Assembly (NCBI GenBank): GCA_965219855.1
Contig: CBDCOR010000026.1
Coordinates: 310,001 to 374,000 of the forward strand
Direction: 5' to 3'
Length of the DNA stretch: 64,000 nucleotides
Source of the DNA: CAUZIZ01 sp965219855
GTDB taxonomy: Bacteria; Acidobacteriota; UBA6911; RPQK01; JAJDTT01
The notes beneath the pieces are model-generated. The model worked only from the letters and a program-made list of their open reading frames with translations, had not been told where the DNA came from and ran no database searches. Position numbers and translations under genes: made by a program. Positions 8,569-17,495 of the stretch are shown in pieces (the stretch's first letter is position 1; each line of letters starts with the position of its first letter).

Positions 8569-9330
8569 GTGCCGATTGTCAATGAAGAACTGCTGAAGGA
8601 GTTCCAGTGGGTCACCCGGCCTCACGAGAACCAACGTATCCGAGAAGTGTTCGAAGGAGTCGAGCCTCTGTTTCAGGAGATGGCCTACAGCCTGATCGTG
8701 GGTAACCAGATCGAGGTCGACCGCCTCACCAGGGAGGCCCTCGATCTGGGTTTCTCGGCCAACACTATCTTGGACGATGGACTCATCTCCGGTATGGCGG
8801 TGGTGGGGGTCAAGTTTCGAGACAACATCATCTTCGTCCCCGAGGTGTTGGTGGCAGCCAGGGCAATGAAGGCGGCTATGGTCCACCTGGAGCCGATTTT
8901 ATCCGCCTCCGATGTGAAGCCGCTGGGGACAGTCATCATGGGGACGGTCAAAGGGGACCTGCACGACATAGGCAAGAATCTGTGCACGATGCTACTCAGG
9001 GGCGCCGGATTCAAGGTCCATGACCTGGGCGTGAATACCAAGCCGGAAGAGTTCGTCGATGCCATACGAGATCACGACCCGCAGATTGTGGGAATGTCGG
9101 CTCTCTTGACGACTACCATGAACAATATCGGGGAGACTATCCAGGTTCTCGATCAGGCCGGCCTTCGTCAGAAGGTGAAAGTGATGGCTGGAGGTGCGGC
9201 TCTGACGGAGACGCTGGCTCGGGAATTGGAAGCGGACGGCTATGGACGAGATGCCCTGGGCTGTGTTGAGACCGCCAAAGCCCTATTGGGCATAGAAGAT
9301 GGGGAGGTTCCAGCCCCCTCGGCGAAGTAA
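8569..9330 (+). CDS. Methyltransferase-associated corrinoid (B12-binding) protein
   Basis: 253 residues from GTG 8569, with GGGGGGAA just upstream. N-terminal four-helix cap domain (about residues 10-110) with the NTILDDGLISGM block, then a Rossmann B12 domain with GDLHDIGKN (the D-x-H-x-x-G cobalt-ligand motif, near residue 128), SALLTTTM and GGAALT loops. Same architecture as MtbC/MttC/MtaC corrinoid proteins. Cotranscribed with the URO-D methyltransferase upstream. No reactivase (RamA-like) gene is seen in the window. Confidence 0.93.
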   Translation: MPIVNEELLKEFQWVTRPHENQRIREVFEGVEPLFQEMAYSLIVGNQIEVDRLTREALDLGFSANTILDDGLISGMAVVGVKFRDNIIFVPEVLVAARAMKAAMVHLEPILSASDVKPLGTVIMGTVKGDLHDIGKNLCTMLLRGAGFKVHDLGVNTKPEEFVDAIRDHDPQIVGMSALLTTTMNNIGETIQVLDQAGLRQKVKVMAGGAALTETLARELEADGYGRDALGCVETAKALLGIEDGEVPAPSAK

Positions 9331-9637
9331 GGCGACATTCTATTCCAGGAGTATCAGATCGCCTGGCCAAGGGAGAACCCACGTGTTTTTCGAGGCTACG
9401 CCGGTATCGCCGAGATTTTGGGGATTGTGGGCCGATGCTAGCCCTCTCGGAGTTGATCAGTTCTGGTTCGAGGAGGCTCCTACCACCGACCACGGCACTT
9501 TCGGTTTACCAGCCGGTTGGTCATAATGCCGGGAGGCAATGCCTGGGGCAATCGGTTGTCCGATTAGGTGCTCAACGTGATAGAGATTTCAGGAACAGCT
9601 CTAGTCTTCGTTCATGTAGTTGGCATTCTGCTGGTTT
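9331..9637. other. Intergenic, no gene seen
   Basis: About 300 bases between the corrinoid gene and the end of the minus-strand UspA gene; no coding frame with a ribosome site and no repeat recognised. Confidence 0.5.
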
Positions 9638-10102
9638 TCACGCTCGGTTACGTTCTCGGTTCACGAAGCCAGTGAGATCGCCTGGACAGAATCCAAGCTG
9701 TGGCGGCCCATCCGAGAACTTCCAAAACCGAGTGCCGGCTACTCTTGGGGGGCGATGAGTGGCGATCACGATCAAGTCCACTTTCTCCTCAGTTGCCACT
9801 CGGACGATCTCTTCTGCTGCCAGACCGTAAGCCACCAGAGGACGAGCCGGCACTTTTTTTTCTATTCGTCCTGAGATCAATTCCCTGAGTCGCTCCTGGG
9901 CGTCGTCTTGGAGAGTCTCCTCATACTTGGGGACGTGGAAGGAATAGTCGGATGCCAGTAGCGGTGTGGGAACGGGGGCCACGACGTGGAGGACGCAGAG
10001 TTCGGCGTGGAAGTGGTTCGACAGCTCGACGGCGTGCTCCAAGGCCACGTACGAAGCCTCGCTGAAATCGACCGGTGCGAGAATATGTTTCATGGGAAGC
10101 AT
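9638..10102 (-). CDS. Universal stress protein, UspA family, aberrant C-terminus
   Basis: About 154 residues from ATG 10102 (GAGGAG upstream; MLPMKHILAPVDFSEAS is the usual UspA opening). The fold is typical through the LIVIATH strand, but the nucleotide-loop block G-x2-G-x9-GS and the final PCPVLVV strand are absent; the last 40 residues look like a shifted frame. ATP binding is therefore doubtful and the gene may be damaged. A sigma-54-like site lies about 100 bases upstream on the same strand. Confidence 0.7.
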   Translation of the reverse strand: MLPMKHILAPVDFSEASYVALEHAVELSNHFHAELCVLHVVAPVPTPLLASDYSFHVPKYEETLQDDAQERLRELISGRIEKKVPARPLVAYGLAAEEIVRVATEEKVDLIVIATHRPPRVAGTRFWKFSDGPPQLGFCPGDLTGFVNRERNRA

Positions 10103-10198
10103 GTCATCCGCTCCTCTCAGATCAGTCCGTCTTGATGCCCCAATTCGACTTCCAAACGGACTCGCCAGACAAAGGCACTTGCCAGGCACGATAGTCTT

Positions 10199-10214
10199 AG
10201 CAACTTCAGAACCA
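10199..10214 (-). promoter_or_regulatory. Probable sigma-54 promoter of UspA gene
   Basis: Minus strand TGG-TTCTGAAG-TTGCT: correct 8-base spacing and perfect -12, weaker -24 (TGGTTC). Confidence 0.5.
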
Positions 10215-10508
10215 CTTCGCGGCGCGGAGCGCGGCTCAATCGCAGCTATTCGTTTCCTGCGACCCGGATCGGGAACAGGTTTGGGATAGGCAAAATCCCC
10301 ACAACGTGGGTGATGTAACCCTCAGAGGACCCTTCCAATCCGATTGGAGTTCGGCTCTGATCCACTTCCAGGTTGGGAGGTCGGACTTTGGTCTTGTCCG
10401 TGCTTACATCTTTGTGGCGAGTCCGCGAGCTAGTCGAGCAGGATTCACTAGGATGATGGGCTGCGGTCGGCCAGCACGGATTCGCTAGTCGTGAGAAGGA
10501 GGTTCGAA

Positions 10509-10847
10509 ATGAGCAGTAAGAACAATCAGGCTGTCCGGACGACTCTGCTGGTGGCTTCAGCCACATTGGCAGGATTGACCATTGGTGTGTTGTTCGCCCC
10601 TCAGGCCGGTCAAAGAACCCGCCGTGATGTGAAGAAGTTCGGCTCCAGGCTGGCTGACCAGGCCGAGGCTCTCTCAGAAGATCTGAAGGACCGTGTGGAT
10701 GACCTCACCGCCTGCGTCTCCTCTGTCTCCGAACAGGGGATTGACAAAGGCAAGGAGATCCACAAGCGGGTGAAGAGCACACTGGAGAGCTCCCGAGATT
10801 CCATCGCTCGACAAATCCAACTGATGGAGAAGCTGGTGAAGGGGTAG
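10509..10847 (+). CDS. YtxH-domain protein
   Basis: 112 residues; ATG 10509 follows AAGGAGG. An N-terminal hydrophobic segment (LLVASATLAGLTIGVLFAP, about 15-35) ending in APQAGQRTR is the hallmark of YtxH-like stress proteins, then a long charged amphipathic helix likely to form a coiled coil. Membrane-anchored with a cytoplasmic tail. Lies among UspA and CBS stress genes. A poor sigma-54-like sequence (TGGTCTTGTCCGTGCT) lies about 110 bases upstream; not called. Confidence 0.8.
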   Translation: MSSKNNQAVRTTLLVASATLAGLTIGVLFAPQAGQRTRRDVKKFGSRLADQAEALSEDLKDRVDDLTACVSSVSEQGIDKGKEIHKRVKSTLESSRDSIARQIQLMEKLVKG

Positions 10848-11093
10848 AGAAAAGCAGCGCTACCGGAGTTTCCAGGTCCAAATCTACAGGGTCAGTCAAC
10901 GGGAGCGGATTTCGATCAAGAAAGGCTCCAGCTTGACTGCCAGGGGCAGGTCAGGGTGCTTCCGGTTCGATTCGTCGCGGTCCTTATTGCTCTCCTTTTC
11001 TCCCCGGCGACTCTCCGTGCATTGAAGGCAGCGGTGGTTGCCCGAAGATGACAAACATTCGGCGCGGACAGGCTGGAAAAGACGACATTCTAC

Positions 11094-11109
11094 TGGCACA
11101 GGATTGGAG
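11094..11109 (+). promoter_or_regulatory. Weak sigma-54-like site before UspA gene
   Basis: TGGCACAGGAT then TGGA instead of TTGC. Good -24, poor -12, 40 bases before the GTG at 11149. The other part of 10848-11148 shows no gene. Confidence 0.3.
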
Positions 11110-11148
11110 AAGTGTAGGCCTGGAGTGAGCTTATGAGAGGAGGGGAAC

Positions 11149-11610
11149 GTGTCCTTTGAGCGTATCCTGTGTGCCATCGATTTTTCGGAAGGATCTCTAG
11201 CCGCTTTCCACAAGGCAGTCGAGCTCACCTTGCAGGACTCAGCCAGGCTATTCGTTTTGCACGCATTGGAGGCTCAGCCCGTGACCTCCGATTGGCTGGG
11301 TCCGGACAACCTGGGTGAGGAAACCGTCAAGCTGGAACAGGAGGCCCTGGACTCGATGAACTCGGTTCTGAGCCTTGTGGCTTCCAGGCTCGAAGGGCGT
11401 TGGGTTCACTCGGAGGTAACCAACGGTACTGCCTTCATGGAGATCCTTGAAAATGCTCGCGTCTGGGAAGCCGATCTGATCGTTCTGGGAGCTAAAGGGG
11501 CAACATCGTTGGAGCAGGTTCTGTACGGAAGTACTGCCGGGCGAGTTGTGCGAGAGGCAGAGTGCTCGGTCCTGGTGGTGAGACCGACGCAAGAGGGCTC
11601 GGTAGGTTGA
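11149..11610 (+). CDS. Universal stress protein, UspA family
   Basis: 153 residues from GTG 11149 with GAGAGGAGG upstream. Opens FERILCAIDFSEGS; the ATP-loop block reads GAKGATSLEQVLYGSTAGRV (G-x2-x-x9-GST) and ends ECSVLVVRP, so the nucleotide site is essentially complete. Soluble cytoplasmic stress protein. Followed 79 bases later by the YbaK-type gene. Confidence 0.9.
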   Translation: MSFERILCAIDFSEGSLAAFHKAVELTLQDSARLFVLHALEAQPVTSDWLGPDNLGEETVKLEQEALDSMNSVLSLVASRLEGRWVHSEVTNGTAFMEILENARVWEADLIVLGAKGATSLEQVLYGSTAGRVVREAECSVLVVRPTQEGSVG

Positions 11611-11689
11611 GGTTTGTCCCATTGGCACCGTTGTTGCCCAGAGTTTAGGTAGCAATGGTCCAGGAGTTCTCCCCTAATGGAGGTGTCCC

Positions 11690-12154
11690 ATGAGCGTAGC
11701 AGCCAAACTGAAGACCTGTCTGGATGAGCATGGTGTCGAGTACACCGTCTCATCGCATGGCGCGGCCTACACGGCCCAGGAGATCGCTGCCCGAGCCCAC
11801 ATCCCGGGCAAAGAACTAGCGAAGTCGGTGATCGCTTGTCGCGGCAAGGACATACTGATGTTCGTTCTGGCAGCACCCGCGAAGGTCGACTTCGAAGCTT
11901 TGTCCAGGGCGCTCGAGGGAGAGGAGATTCGACTCGCCACCGAGCTGGAGTTCAAGGATCTTTTCCCCGACTGCGAAGTAGGAGCCATGCCGCCTTTTGG
12001 AAATCTCTACAACCTTCCCGTGTACGTGGACGAGACCCTGCAGGAGGATGAAGAGATCGCATTCAATGCGGGCAACCATCGAGAGGTCATCCGGATGAAG
12101 TATCAGGATTTCGAGCAGCTGGTCCAACCCAAGCACTTGAAGTTCGCGGCCTGA
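11690..12154 (+). CDS. YbaK/prolyl-tRNA deacylase-domain protein
   Basis: 154 residues from ATG 11690 (GGAGGTG upstream). Signature blocks of the YbaK/ProX editing domain: KELAKSVIACRGKDI with the invariant Lys, GAMPPFGNL, and FNAGNHREVIRM. The family hydrolyses mischarged aminoacyl-tRNA in trans; this member resembles the versions that sit in stress gene clusters. Complete and undamaged. Confidence 0.88.
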   Translation: MSVAAKLKTCLDEHGVEYTVSSHGAAYTAQEIAARAHIPGKELAKSVIACRGKDILMFVLAAPAKVDFEALSRALEGEEIRLATELEFKDLFPDCEVGAMPPFGNLYNLPVYVDETLQEDEEIAFNAGNHREVIRMKYQDFEQLVQPKHLKFAA

Positions 12155-12181
12155 TGACTCAGGGCCCCTTCAGGCTAGACG

Positions 12182-12451
12182 ATGTCAAGCTTTGCCAGAC
12201 GTATCCTCGGAGCCAGTACCTTTGACGGAGCCAGTACCTTCGACGTAGAGATCTACGAAGAAGTCGAGGCCGATAGGAGCGCTCTGGGTCAAGCTGCGGT
12301 GGTGGTGGTTCTGAGCAGCGTGGCCGCTGGCATAGGCACGTCCGGGGGAGATCTCCACGATTCTCCGAGCATCGCCTGTGTCGCCCTGACTCGCATCTGG
12401 ACTAACGGCGCCTGTAACGCAACTCGGACCATTACTCGGACAGGCTCCTAG
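12182..12451 (+). pseudogene. Truncated YIP1-family membrane protein
   Basis: The first about 55 codons match the start of bacterial YIP1 proteins (RRILGA..., YEEVEAD..ALGQAAVVVVL, SVAAGIGTSGG), but the membrane core of about 150 residues that should follow is missing and the tail is not family-like. An 18-base tandem duplication (GGAGCCAGTACCTTTGAC and its copy) near the start inserts GASTFD twice. Probably a decayed gene. Confidence 0.6.
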
Positions 12452-12498
12452 CTCACAGAACAACGGAGTCGCTCGTTCCGAGAGGATGGGTTGTGTAC

Positions 12499-12981
12499 AT
12501 GAAACACTGGACTGCCAAGGACCTCATGAACCGGGAGTTGCTCACCGTCACCGACGAGATGTCGGTGCGAGAGGCAGCCGATTTCCTGACCCGGAAAAAC
12601 ATTTCTGGAGCGCCGGTCGTTGATAGCTGAGGAAATCTGGCGGGTGTGCTCTCGGTCACGGACATCGCCCAGAATGCAGCCAGAAAGCGAGATCCCTTCC
12701 TCACTGAACACAACCCCGACGTCTACTTCCAAGATTGGGAGGAGACCCTGAACCTGAGCAAATGGGAGCCCTTCAGGGTCGAGCGTGAGAACTTGTTGGT
12801 GCGGGACGTCATGACGCCGGAAGTTTTTTCGGTTTCTCAGGAGACCAGCTTGCCTGAAATGGCCGCGGTCATGTCAGAAAACCGGCTTCATCGGCTTTTC
12901 GTGACCCATGGGAACCGGCTGGTTGGGATCGTTAGCACTCTGGACATCCTCAAGGTCCTGGCGGGTGAGAAGGACGGGTGA
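12499..12981 (+). pseudogene. Two-CBS-domain protein with internal TGA
   Basis: Reads as one 160-codon frame from ATG 12499 with a TGA at 12628-12630. First CBS: AKDLMNRELLTVTDEMSV ... ISGAPVVDS[stop]GNLAGVLSVTDI; second CBS: VRDVMTPEVFSV ... LFVTHGNRLVGIVSTLDI. At the stop an Arg, Gly or Glu would be normal, so a CGA or GGA to TGA change is likely. CBS pairs bind adenosine nucleotides as sensors. The downstream part has no obvious ribosome site of its own. Confidence 0.85.
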
Positions 12982-13147
12982 GGGACTGACACACTGAGGC
13001 GACAACCAAGGTCCTGTGATCAGTTGGGGGAGATTCTCAAGAGGGGAGAATATCCTAGCCAAGTTCTGCAAGCAGTTGCAGTCAGGCCAAGCCATCATGT
13101 CCTTCCACCAGTTGGGTCGTCCTTGAATCCTCAGCCGGGCCCGGTTA

Positions 13148-13525
13148 TTACACTCCTTCCCCAAGGATGCCGTCCTCGATGGCAGACTGGCGCCACCTGG
13201 CGCCATCCCCGTTCCCTGCGATTCCCGCTCTCTCTCCGGTGGCGTATAGGACCTCGTAGGTTTGGTACTGATTGTGAGCCCCGGTTTCTGGATCTCTCGG
13301 ACTCGCATGATCGGCTTTACAGTACTCGACGCGGTTGCGTATGCCGAGCAGCTGGTGGCTTGCCATGATAGAGTCCACAACCCGAAACACGAAAAGAGCA
13401 ATCTGTGCTGCGAGCCTGCCGGCATCGGCCAAGCGGGCGACCTCGCTGAAGTAACAGCGCTGGGTGGTTGCCGAATAGCCGGCCAATCGCATATCCTCGA
13501 TCATGCGTAAACGTAACGGTGTCAT
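13148..13525 (-). pseudogene. Fragment of a tyrosine recombinase
   Basis: ATG 13525 begins MTPLRLRMIEDMRLAGYSATTQRCYF, the N-terminal SAM-like domain opening of XerC/D-type integrases that often accompany IS91-type elements. Similarity stops after about 40 residues and no catalytic domain follows. A remnant. 12982-13147 holds nothing recognisable. Confidence 0.55.
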
Positions 13526-14288
13526 ACCGTATCTCCTTTCTTGGGAGGGGTTGGGTCCCTCCCTAAAGGAGATCTTCTCGCCAACTGCGATCGAAGGAAA
13601 CCAAAACACGACAGCCAGGCCTCTCGGTGCAGGCTCTATCTATCCGCCGCAGGCGGATTTAGTTCAACTTGCCTTTGCCTTTGCCTGTGCCTCCCTATTA
13701 CGCTTCCACCTTCCTTTCCGGCTATCCAAGAACAATCTTTATCCCGCGTTTCCCCAGCCGAGAGCGTTGGTAATAGGCAATGGCAGGGTCAAAAAATACT
13801 GCGGTATCTCCCCTGCAATTCGAGCAAAAGTGGCGTTTGAATGCCGTTGCCGGGATCTGACTCAAGAGGAAAAGATCCTGCTTGAAACTGTTTCTATGCT
13901 GACCGGGTTGATCGAGAGCCTGGATGCAGGGAAGGGATGAGGTAAGGTCAAGGGGGAAGGCAAAGGCACAGGCAGAGGCAAGTTTGAAGGCGAGGGCGAG
14001 GGCAAGGGTAGGACAAAACACTGCCGAAGCCTCGGGGAGAAAGGCGGGTCTCCATGATGCGGGCCTCCAGATTTGCCTCCCGCTCCGAATGCATTCCATC
14101 CCCACGGTGTCTCTGGCTCGCGGACTCCTGCGGTCTTTTTCTCCCTGACCAGACCGAGAATCCACCGCCTCGGGTGTGGCTTAGGGTCGGGTGAGATCAC
14201 TCTGAAGAAGGGCCAAATAGCCAAGACGGTTGCCTTGTCCCGCATCGAGAGTTGCCTCTTCAGCGCACATAGGTGCAGTGAGTTCGAC
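13526..14288. other. Gene-poor stretch with inverted G/A-rich repeat
   Basis: Contains C/T-rich 13668-13695 (TGCCTTTGCCTTTGCCTGTGCC) and a G/A-rich imperfect complement at 13950-14010, about 270 bases apart, so the region could form a long stem. Between them the plus strand reads EEKILLETVSMLTGLIESL, like the last helix of a four-helix-bundle (S23-type) protein, but upstream sequence is not family-like. Looks like debris of a repeat-borne gene. Confidence 0.4.
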
Positions 14289-14304
14289 TGGCACGTCTCT
14301 TGCG
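14289..14304 (+). promoter_or_regulatory. Sigma-54 promoter
   Basis: TGGCACG-N4-TTGCG, correct spacing, 167 bases upstream of ATG 14471. Confidence 0.8.
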
Positions 14305-14470
14305 AATAGTTTGCGTGCTGGGCTGGCTTGGTCAGCCGGCCGGACTCGAAAGAGGAGCGTGAAAGGCCCAGACATTCAAGCACCCAGAAAGCGCGGGTGC
14401 TACAGTGTCACAAGGCGCCGCGTCAGTTTCATTCCCGGACGGTGTTTATGATTTGGGGACGGGCCGACGG

Positions 14471-15535
14471 ATGAAGATTCTGGTCTACGGTGCCGGCAGT
14501 ATCGGAAGTCTCTACGCGGGTCTGTTGACGGGGTCTGGTCAAGACGTTTCCATCCTGGCGAGGGGAAGGCGTCTGGCCGATATCCGGGAACGTGGGATCT
14601 GCCTTGAGAACGTCGTCACCGGAAAACAGACGACGATGCGGGTCAAATCGGTCGAGCACCTCGAACGTGATGACGACTATGACCTCGTCTTCGTGATCCT
14701 ACCCAAGGACCACATTGCCGAAGTGTTGCCGATACTGGCAGCAAACCGGCAAACCCCAAGCGTTATGTTCTTCGGCAACAATGCCGCAGGCACTCGCGAG
14801 ATGACAGAAGTGCTCGGCCGCGACCGAGTGCTCCTCGGGTTTCCCGGTGCTGCCGCGGTGGCCAACGATAACCGACTCCGCTATCTGATCCTTTCGGCGC
14901 GGGAGCAGCCTACGACAATCGGCGAGCTCACCGGTACCAGTTCTCCACGGATCGAGGCAATTGCGGACGTCCTCAAAGCCGCGGGGTTCCCTGTCTCGAT
15001 TTGCTCGAACATGGACGCGTGGCTGAAGACCCACGTCGCCGAGATCAGTCCCACAGCCAACGCCCTGTACATGGCCGGAGTTGACGTGCGTCGGCTGGCG
15101 CGCACTCGCGATGCGCTGGTGCTCATGCTCCGAGCGATTCGCGAGGGTTACCGAGTGCTGAGTGCGCACGCCATCCCCATCACACCGAAGAGCCATAGGA
15201 TCTTCCAATGGCTTCCCGAGCCGCTGCTCCTGGTTCTCATGAGACGAATGGTCGAGAGCGATACGACCAGCATCAAGATCGGTCACGCGCTTGGAGCACG
15301 GAGTGAGATGAAGACCATCGCCGATGAGTTTCGTTCACTGGCCTCATCCACGTCGATCCTCACACCAGCCATGGATCGTCTCCACAAGTATGTCGATTCG
15401 TCTGCAGAACCCCTTAGGGACGGTTGTGCCGCGCTTCCGCTCGATTGGGGCGGGGTGTGGGCGCTCGGTGTCACACTGGCGGTTTTGGCGGTACTGATGT
15501 TCATGCTTTGGAAAGGGGCGGCCATAACGTTGTGA
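14471..15535 (+). CDS. Ketopantoate-reductase-family oxidoreductase with C-terminal membrane segment
   Basis: 354 residues; ATG 14471 begins MKILVYGAGSIGSLYAGLL, the GxGxxG NADP-binding Rossmann fold of the PanE/ApbA family. The C-terminal helical domain contains the DAWLKTHVAEISP segment in the position of the family's catalytic Lys helix. The last 30 residues (DWGGVWALG... MLWKG) form one hydrophobic helix, a feature I remember in a subgroup of these proteins, so it may be membrane-tethered. Unlikely to be the housekeeping PanE; role unknown. A sigma-54 promoter lies 167 bases upstream. The start is chosen for the Rossmann opening, although an upstream in-frame start exists at 14405. Confidence 0.8.
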   Translation: MKILVYGAGSIGSLYAGLLTGSGQDVSILARGRRLADIRERGICLENVVTGKQTTMRVKSVEHLERDDDYDLVFVILPKDHIAEVLPILAANRQTPSVMFFGNNAAGTREMTEVLGRDRVLLGFPGAAAVANDNRLRYLILSAREQPTTIGELTGTSSPRIEAIADVLKAAGFPVSICSNMDAWLKTHVAEISPTANALYMAGVDVRRLARTRDALVLMLRAIREGYRVLSAHAIPITPKSHRIFQWLPEPLLLVLMRRMVESDTTSIKIGHALGARSEMKTIADEFRSLASSTSILTPAMDRLHKYVDSSAEPLRDGCAALPLDWGGVWALGVTLAVLAVLMFMLWKGAAITL

Positions 15536-15660
15536 CGCTGGTTGCCTCGCCACTTGCCGAAGGCTTGTTCCATCGCGCCATCGTGCAATCCGGCAGTTTC
15601 GACAGTGTCTCCGTCGCCGCTTCACAAACGCGGTCCTTCGATCGGGTGATTCTGCTTTCG
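15517..15660 (+). pseudogene. Carboxylesterase (type B) remnant
   Basis: In a frame overlapping the end of the previous gene, GGHNVVTLVASPLAEGLFHR followed by AIVQSGSFDSVS is the stretch just after the nucleophile elbow of type-B esterases. Nothing else of the enzyme remains. A deletion scar. Confidence 0.6.
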
Positions 15661-15709
15661 AATTGGGCCGGTACACGCCACCGGGTCAGCCAGGCATGCA
15701 GGACCCAGC

Positions 15710-15725
15710 TGGCACAGTTCTTGCT
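15710..15725 (+). promoter_or_regulatory. Sigma-54 promoter of histidine kinase gene
   Basis: TGGCACA-N4-TTGCT, correct spacing, only 38 bases before ATG 15764. Confidence 0.75.
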
Positions 15726-15763
15726 TTTCGGAAACAGCGGAGTCTCTCTCGCCGAGAATAGAT

Positions 15764-17323
15764 ATGAAAGAGCTGGCCACCACCAATCATGTGGACGAGG
15801 TCGGGACGATTCTCGATGCGGCGCCCTTCCCGCTCTTGAGCAGCCGAGCGGAGGACGGCACGGTTCTCTACGCAAACGACCGGCTGGCGGTACTCGTGGG
15901 CCTGACTTCAGAAGAGCTGATCGGGAATAGAACGCCCGATTTCTACGCCAATCCCGAGGATCGAAAAGCACTGCTGTCGGAGGTGAGAAAGACCGGCAGA
16001 GTAACCGATTATGAGCTTCAGCTTCGAGATGTGGGACCGAACCAGAGCTGGGTTCTCGCCTCCGTTGCACTGACGAAACTGAGAGGTGAAGCCGTGCTGG
16101 TGGCGGGCTTGAACGAGATTACAGAGAGGAAGGAGGCCGAGCAGGCACTGGCGGAGAGTGAGCAAAAGTTTCGTAGTCTGGTCGAAAACGCCAACGACAT
16201 CATCTACATGCTGACGCCGGATGGCACAATGACCTACGTGTCGCCGAACTGGCCCGATCTTCTTGGGCACGACATCTCGGAGGTGCTGGGGAAGAGCTTC
16301 GCTCCGCTGATCCATCCTGAGGACGTTCAGGCCTGTTTCGATTTCCTGGCCGCAGTGGTCGAGACCGGAGAAAAGCAAAGTGGGATCGAGTACCGTGTAA
16401 AGCACAAAGATGGACGCTGGCGCTGGCATACCTCCAACGCCTCCTGCCTCAAGGACGCCAAGGGGCAGGTTGAATGGTTCATCGGGATCGCACGCGACAT
16501 TACCGAGAAGAAGGAGGCCCAGAGGGCGCTCGAACGTGCGAATCGCGAACTTCGGGACACTCAGGCCCAGCTCATACAGGCCGAGAAGATGGCAGCACTC
16601 AGCAATCTGGTGGCTGGTGTCGCACACGAGTTCAACTCGCCTATCGGTGCCATCAACAGTGCGCAAAACAGTCTGAGCATCGCTGTAAGAAGACTGAAGG
16701 AAGAATTGGATGTTTCGCTGCCCGGTGCGTTCGCCGGGAACCCCGTCCTGCAATCCGCGCTTGATTGCATTGGGGAAACGGAACGCGTGATTGCCGCTGG
16801 CGGTCAGCGCGTGACCCAGGTTGTCCAGAGGTTGAGCAGCTTCGTCCGGCTGGATGAAGCAGAGTTAAAAAGAGTGGAGCTCCATAACGGGATCGAGGGT
16901 GCCCTGTCGCTGCTTCGGGAAGATCTTGGTGAAAGGATCGCGATCAAGCGCGATTACGGAGAGCTTCCCCCTGTTGTCTGCCATCCAGCCAGGCTCAATC
17001 AGGTCTTCTTGAACATCCTCACGAATGCAGTCCAGGCGATTGAGGGAAACGGCTGTATCACGATCAAAACATCCATAGAGGATAGGGCGGCCTGTCTGGC
17101 GTTCCAGGATACCGGGAAGGGAATCAGCGAGCAGGACCTTCGGTCCATATCCGATCCCCACTTTACGACCAAAGAGGGTCGGGTGGGTGCCGGACTCGGA
17201 TTGGCAATCTGCTACCAGATAATCCATCAACACCGGGGTGTGCTGATCGCCCAGAGTCGACTCGGCGAAGGTTCGGTTTTCACCGTCAAGATTCCGCTAG
17301 AGGTTGAAGCTTCGGAACGGTAA
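15764..17323 (+). CDS. Cytoplasmic PAS-PAS sensor histidine kinase
   Basis: 519 residues, no membrane segment. PAS 1 about 12-125, PAS 2 about 133-252 (ENANDIIYMLTPDGTMTYVS), a short coiled coil, then the phosphoacceptor block with His288 in GVAHEFNSPIG, and an ATPase domain with N-box LTNAVQAIEG, G1 DTGKGIS and G2 GLGLAICYQI. The HEFNSP variant replaces the common HELNNP. It has its own sigma-54 promoter. No response regulator is adjacent; the NtrC-type regulator at 56.1-57.5 kb is a possible but unproven partner. Confidence 0.9.
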   Translation: MKELATTNHVDEVGTILDAAPFPLLSSRAEDGTVLYANDRLAVLVGLTSEELIGNRTPDFYANPEDRKALLSEVRKTGRVTDYELQLRDVGPNQSWVLASVALTKLRGEAVLVAGLNEITERKEAEQALAESEQKFRSLVENANDIIYMLTPDGTMTYVSPNWPDLLGHDISEVLGKSFAPLIHPEDVQACFDFLAAVVETGEKQSGIEYRVKHKDGRWRWHTSNASCLKDAKGQVEWFIGIARDITEKKEAQRALERANRELRDTQAQLIQAEKMAALSNLVAGVAHEFNSPIGAINSAQNSLSIAVRRLKEELDVSLPGAFAGNPVLQSALDCIGETERVIAAGGQRVTQVVQRLSSFVRLDEAELKRVELHNGIEGALSLLREDLGERIAIKRDYGELPPVVCHPARLNQVFLNILTNAVQAIEGNGCITIKTSIEDRAACLAFQDTGKGISEQDLRSISDPHFTTKEGRVGAGLGLAICYQIIHQHRGVLIAQSRLGEGSVFTVKIPLEVEASER

Positions 17324-17369
17324 CAGAGCACGAGCGGACAACCAATGGCGGGTTATTTGCCCTAGGTTT

Positions 17370-17384
17370 GGGGGGTAAGCCCCC
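17370..17384 (+). terminator. G5/C5 stem-loop after kinase gene
   Basis: GGGGG-TAAG-CCCCC about 47 bases downstream of the stop, not followed by a T-run. A weak terminator or transcript-end hairpin. Confidence 0.3.
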
Positions 17385-17425
17385 GTATTCCAAGCGCTAG
17401 CCTGGCGGCCAGTGGGTTCCGGACC

Positions 17426-17441
17426 TGGCACGGTTGTTGCT
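17426..17441 (+). promoter_or_regulatory. Sigma-54 promoter of the broken PFOR operon
   Basis: TGGCACG-N4-TTGCT, full consensus, 37 bases upstream of the PorG-type ATG at 17463. Confidence 0.85.
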
Positions 17442-17462
17442 ACCTCGACGGGCGGGAAGGAC

Positions 17463-17495
17463 ATGTACCGCATTCGCTTTCACGGTAGCGGCGGC
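17463..17495 (+). pseudogene. Pyruvate:ferredoxin oxidoreductase gamma subunit, N-terminal stub
   Basis: ATG 17463, with GGGAAGG upstream, reads MYRIRFHGSGGQGQ, the opening of PorG/PorC-type gamma subunits. Within about 12 codons it runs into alpha-subunit sequence in a different frame. The bulk of the gamma gene and the start of the alpha gene have been deleted. Confidence 0.8.
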
